A stretch of DNA of 60,858 nt from a virus: the IMG/VR virus record IMGVR_UViG_3300021963_000139, positions 1 to 60,858 of that record, one strand, 5' to 3'. Under the pieces are notes generated by a model. The model had not been told where the DNA came from and made no database searches. It saw only the letters and a program-made list of their open reading frames with translations. Position 1 is the first letter of the stretch, and each line of letters starts with the position of its first letter. Both the position numbers and the translations under genes were made by a program. Below, in pieces: positions 59,584 to 60,858 of this stretch.

Positions 59584-60858
59584 TTACTGACCTCTCAAAA
59601 TCTGAATAAGTTCATCAAAAGACACGGTCTCGTCGTCTACCGCCCGTAGGATTTGATCTACGGGATTTTCCTCTCTTTTCTCTGTTCGTTCAATCTGTTC
59701 GGCTAACTGTTCCGGCTCCACGCCTGCTTGCGTCACGCTTAAAGGTTTGTATTCTTCCTGCTCGAGCGTTCCTTCTTTGGTGAGTTTTTGTTTCTTTGAG
59801 CCAAACTCTTTGCCGTAATAAAACACATTTGCTAACTGAGGCATACCAAACGAAGCAGCAATAGCCTGCGCCATCGGCCATGAAATTGGTTCAGATGTCG
59901 GCTTAACAGGCACTGTCGGTTTGGTCGGTGTAATTGGTGTAGCGGTTGGTGACGTAGTAGGAACTACAGGAGGAGCGGTAGGAACTGTAGGTGGCTCAGT
60001 AGGAACCGTTGGGGGTTCGGTAGGAACTGTAGGTGGTTCGGTCGGAACTGTAGGAACCGTTGGCGGTTCGGTCGGAACTGTAGGAACGGCAGTGGGGGTA
60101 ACCGTAGGAGCAACCGTAGGAGCAACCGTAGGCGTGACCGTAGGAGCAACCGTAGGAGCAACCGTAGGCGTGACCGTAGGAGCAACCGTAGGAGCAACCG
60201 TAGGAGCAACCGTAGGCGTGACCGAAGGCGTTTCTGTTGGCGTGACCGTAGGCGTGACCGTAGGAGTGATTGTTGGCGTTTCGGTGGGCGTAACTGTAGT
60301 AGTGGCCGTAGGGGTTTCGGTGGGAGTTTGAGTTGGAGTAACCGTAGGAGTCTCTGTAGGGGTCTCTGTAGGAGTCTCTGTAGGAGTCTCTGTTGGAGTA
60401 ACCGTAGGGGTCTCTGTAGGGGTAACCGTAAGGGTCTCTGTCGGAGTCTCTGTAGGGGTAACCGCGGGAATTTCCGTAGGCGTAGCCGTGGGAGTGGCCG
60501 TAGGCGTTTCTGTAGGAGTCTCAGGTACAAAAACAGTGGGAGTTACAGGAGTCTCTACCTCAACACTTGTCGGAGTTATTGTAGGAGTTATTGGCGCCTC
60601 CGTTGGGACAACCGGAGCCTCGGTAGGAACGGTGGGGGTCTCAGTAGGAACGGTCGGAGCCTCAGTAGGAACGGTCGGAGCCTCGGTAGGAACGGTGGGG
60701 GTTTCGGTAGGAACGGTGGGGGTTTCGGTAGGAACGGTGGGGGTTTCGGTAGGTACAAGTTCAGTAGGTACAGGCTCAGTAGGTACAAGTTCAGTAGGTA
60801 CAGGCTCAGTAGGTACAAGTTCAGTAGGAACGGGTTCAGTAGGAACGGGTTCAGTAGG
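59584..60858 (-). CDS. Giant Pro/Thr-rich virion protein, C-terminal ~400 residues
   Basis: Continues from base 1. Upstream part consists of Thr-Pro/Val-Pro/Ala-Pro repeats ([22 protein letters not shown] types); the final ~110 residues (59584-59913) form a folded end, [20 protein letters not shown], then a charged helix ending [14 protein letters not shown] at 59913 could be mistaken for an independent start, but the frame upstream is open and repeat-coded, so the long form is preferred. Confidence 0.85.
   Translation of the reverse strand, partial: PTEPVPTEPVPTELVPTEPVPTELVPTEPVPTELVPTETPTVPTETPTVPTETPTVPTEAPTVPTEAPTVPTETPTVPTEAPVVPTEAPITPTITPTSVEVETPVTPTVFVPETPTETPTATPTATPTEIPAVTPTETPTETLTVTPTETPTVTPTETPTETPTETPTETPTVTPTQTPTETPTATTTVTPTETPTITPTVTPTVTPTETPSVTPTVAPTVAPTVAPTVTPTVAPTVAPTVTPTVAPTVAPTVTPTAVPTVPTEPPTVPTVPTEPPTVPTEPPTVPTEPPTVPTAPPVVPTTSPTATPITPTKPTVPVKPTSEPISWPMAQAIAASFGMPQLANVFYYGKEFGSKKQKLTKEGTLEQEEYKPLSVTQAGVEPEQLAEQIERTEKREENPVDQILRAVDDETVSFDELIQILRGQ
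59920..60858 (-). repeat. Degenerate Pro/Thr repeat array of the giant gene
   Basis: Nested 12-18 bp units. Examples: GTAGGAGCAACC/GTAGGCGTGACC around 60105-60230 (AP-TV and TP-TV), GTCTCTGTAGGG units around 60345-60470, and GTAGGAACGGTGGGGGT around 60620-60750. They encode alternating Thr-Pro, Val-Pro and Ala-Pro dipeptides. Confidence 0.9.
60794..60858. repeat. Direct terminal repeat, right copy
   Basis: Identical to bases 1-65. Removing one copy gives a 60,793-bp circle. Confidence 0.85.

Noticed and set aside
59964-60530. Minus-strand Leu/Arg-rich frame and plus-strand Val/Gly-rich frame in the repeat area
   Set aside because: Off-frame products of the 12-18 bp repeats; the in-frame reading gives Thr-Pro repeats that continue into a folded C-terminus.
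1-60858. tRNA genes, integrase, reverse transcriptase (DGR), RNA polymerase
   Set aside because: No T-arm/D-arm pattern with acceptor stem, no tyrosine or serine recombinase motif, no RT motif (xxDD), and no RNA polymerase were seen in any reading frame.

Overview
The window is an essentially complete genome of a tailed double-stranded DNA phage, most probably an uncultivated aquatic podovirus-like phage of a Gram-negative bacterium. It carries large and small terminase, portal, scaffold, major capsid protein, an SU10-type head-tail adaptor, a nozzle-like protein, tail fibres, a GH24 lysozyme, a three-helix holin and two giant virion proteins. No contractile-tail genes and no recognisable major tail tube protein were seen. 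The host guess rests on gene content only. The first 65 bases (1-65) are identical to the last 65 (60794-60858). Joining the ends over this overlap gives a 60,793-bp circle and keeps one reading frame open across the joint, so a single giant gene of about 2,191 codons is split between the two ends of the window.

Layout. The late genes are all on the minus strand. They start at the small terminase near 34.9 kb, run down to position 1 and continue through the joint from 60.86 to 50.02 kb. In transcription order: packaging (small terminase, a LexA-type DNA-binding protein, a PD-(D/E)XK-like nuclease, large terminase, portal), then a prolyl-4-hydroxylase-like tandem oxygenase translationally coupled to a DxD glycosyltransferase-like protein, a GroES-like co-chaperonin, scaffold, capsid decoration candidate and major capsid protein, followed by a strong intrinsic terminator. 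Next come a run of small Lys/Gly-rich proteins (20.2-22.1 kb), connector and adaptor proteins, repeat-rich fibres, a second 2OG-Fe(II) oxygenase, lysis genes, the nozzle-like protein and finally the very large internal-virion-type proteins. Three HNH endonuclease genes of homing type interrupt the late region.

The early and middle region (35.0-50.0 kb) is mostly plus strand and full of small genes joined by ATGA/TAATG overlaps. It includes a Cys-rich GP88-like protein and a DpdA-like (tRNA-guanine transglycosylase family) DNA-modification candidate. A minus-strand replication block follows (ParB/HTH protein, SF2 helicase, Toprim primase) with divergent overlapping sigma70-like promoters at 41.7 kb. 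A recombination operon (RecB/Cas4-like nuclease, ERF annealing protein, SSB) is driven by a near-consensus promoter at 46.1 kb. No DNA polymerase, RNA polymerase, integrase or tRNA was recognised, so the phage probably uses the host replisome and transcription machinery.

Most notable: (i) a possible virion-protein hydroxylation and glycosylation system, with prolyl hydroxylase plus coupled glycosyltransferase, and giant Thr-Pro/Val-Pro/Ala-Pro repeat proteins as candidate substrates; (ii) a 26-bp palindrome present twice, immediately before the LexA-like gene and before a VRR-NUC gene, with the ribosome binding site embedded in each copy; (iii) hairpins that bury the ribosome binding sites of two HNH genes; (iv) a roughly 400-base structured, probably non-coding region at 45.3-45.7 kb; (v) a terminator-like hairpin that also carries the likely ribosome binding site of dpdA.
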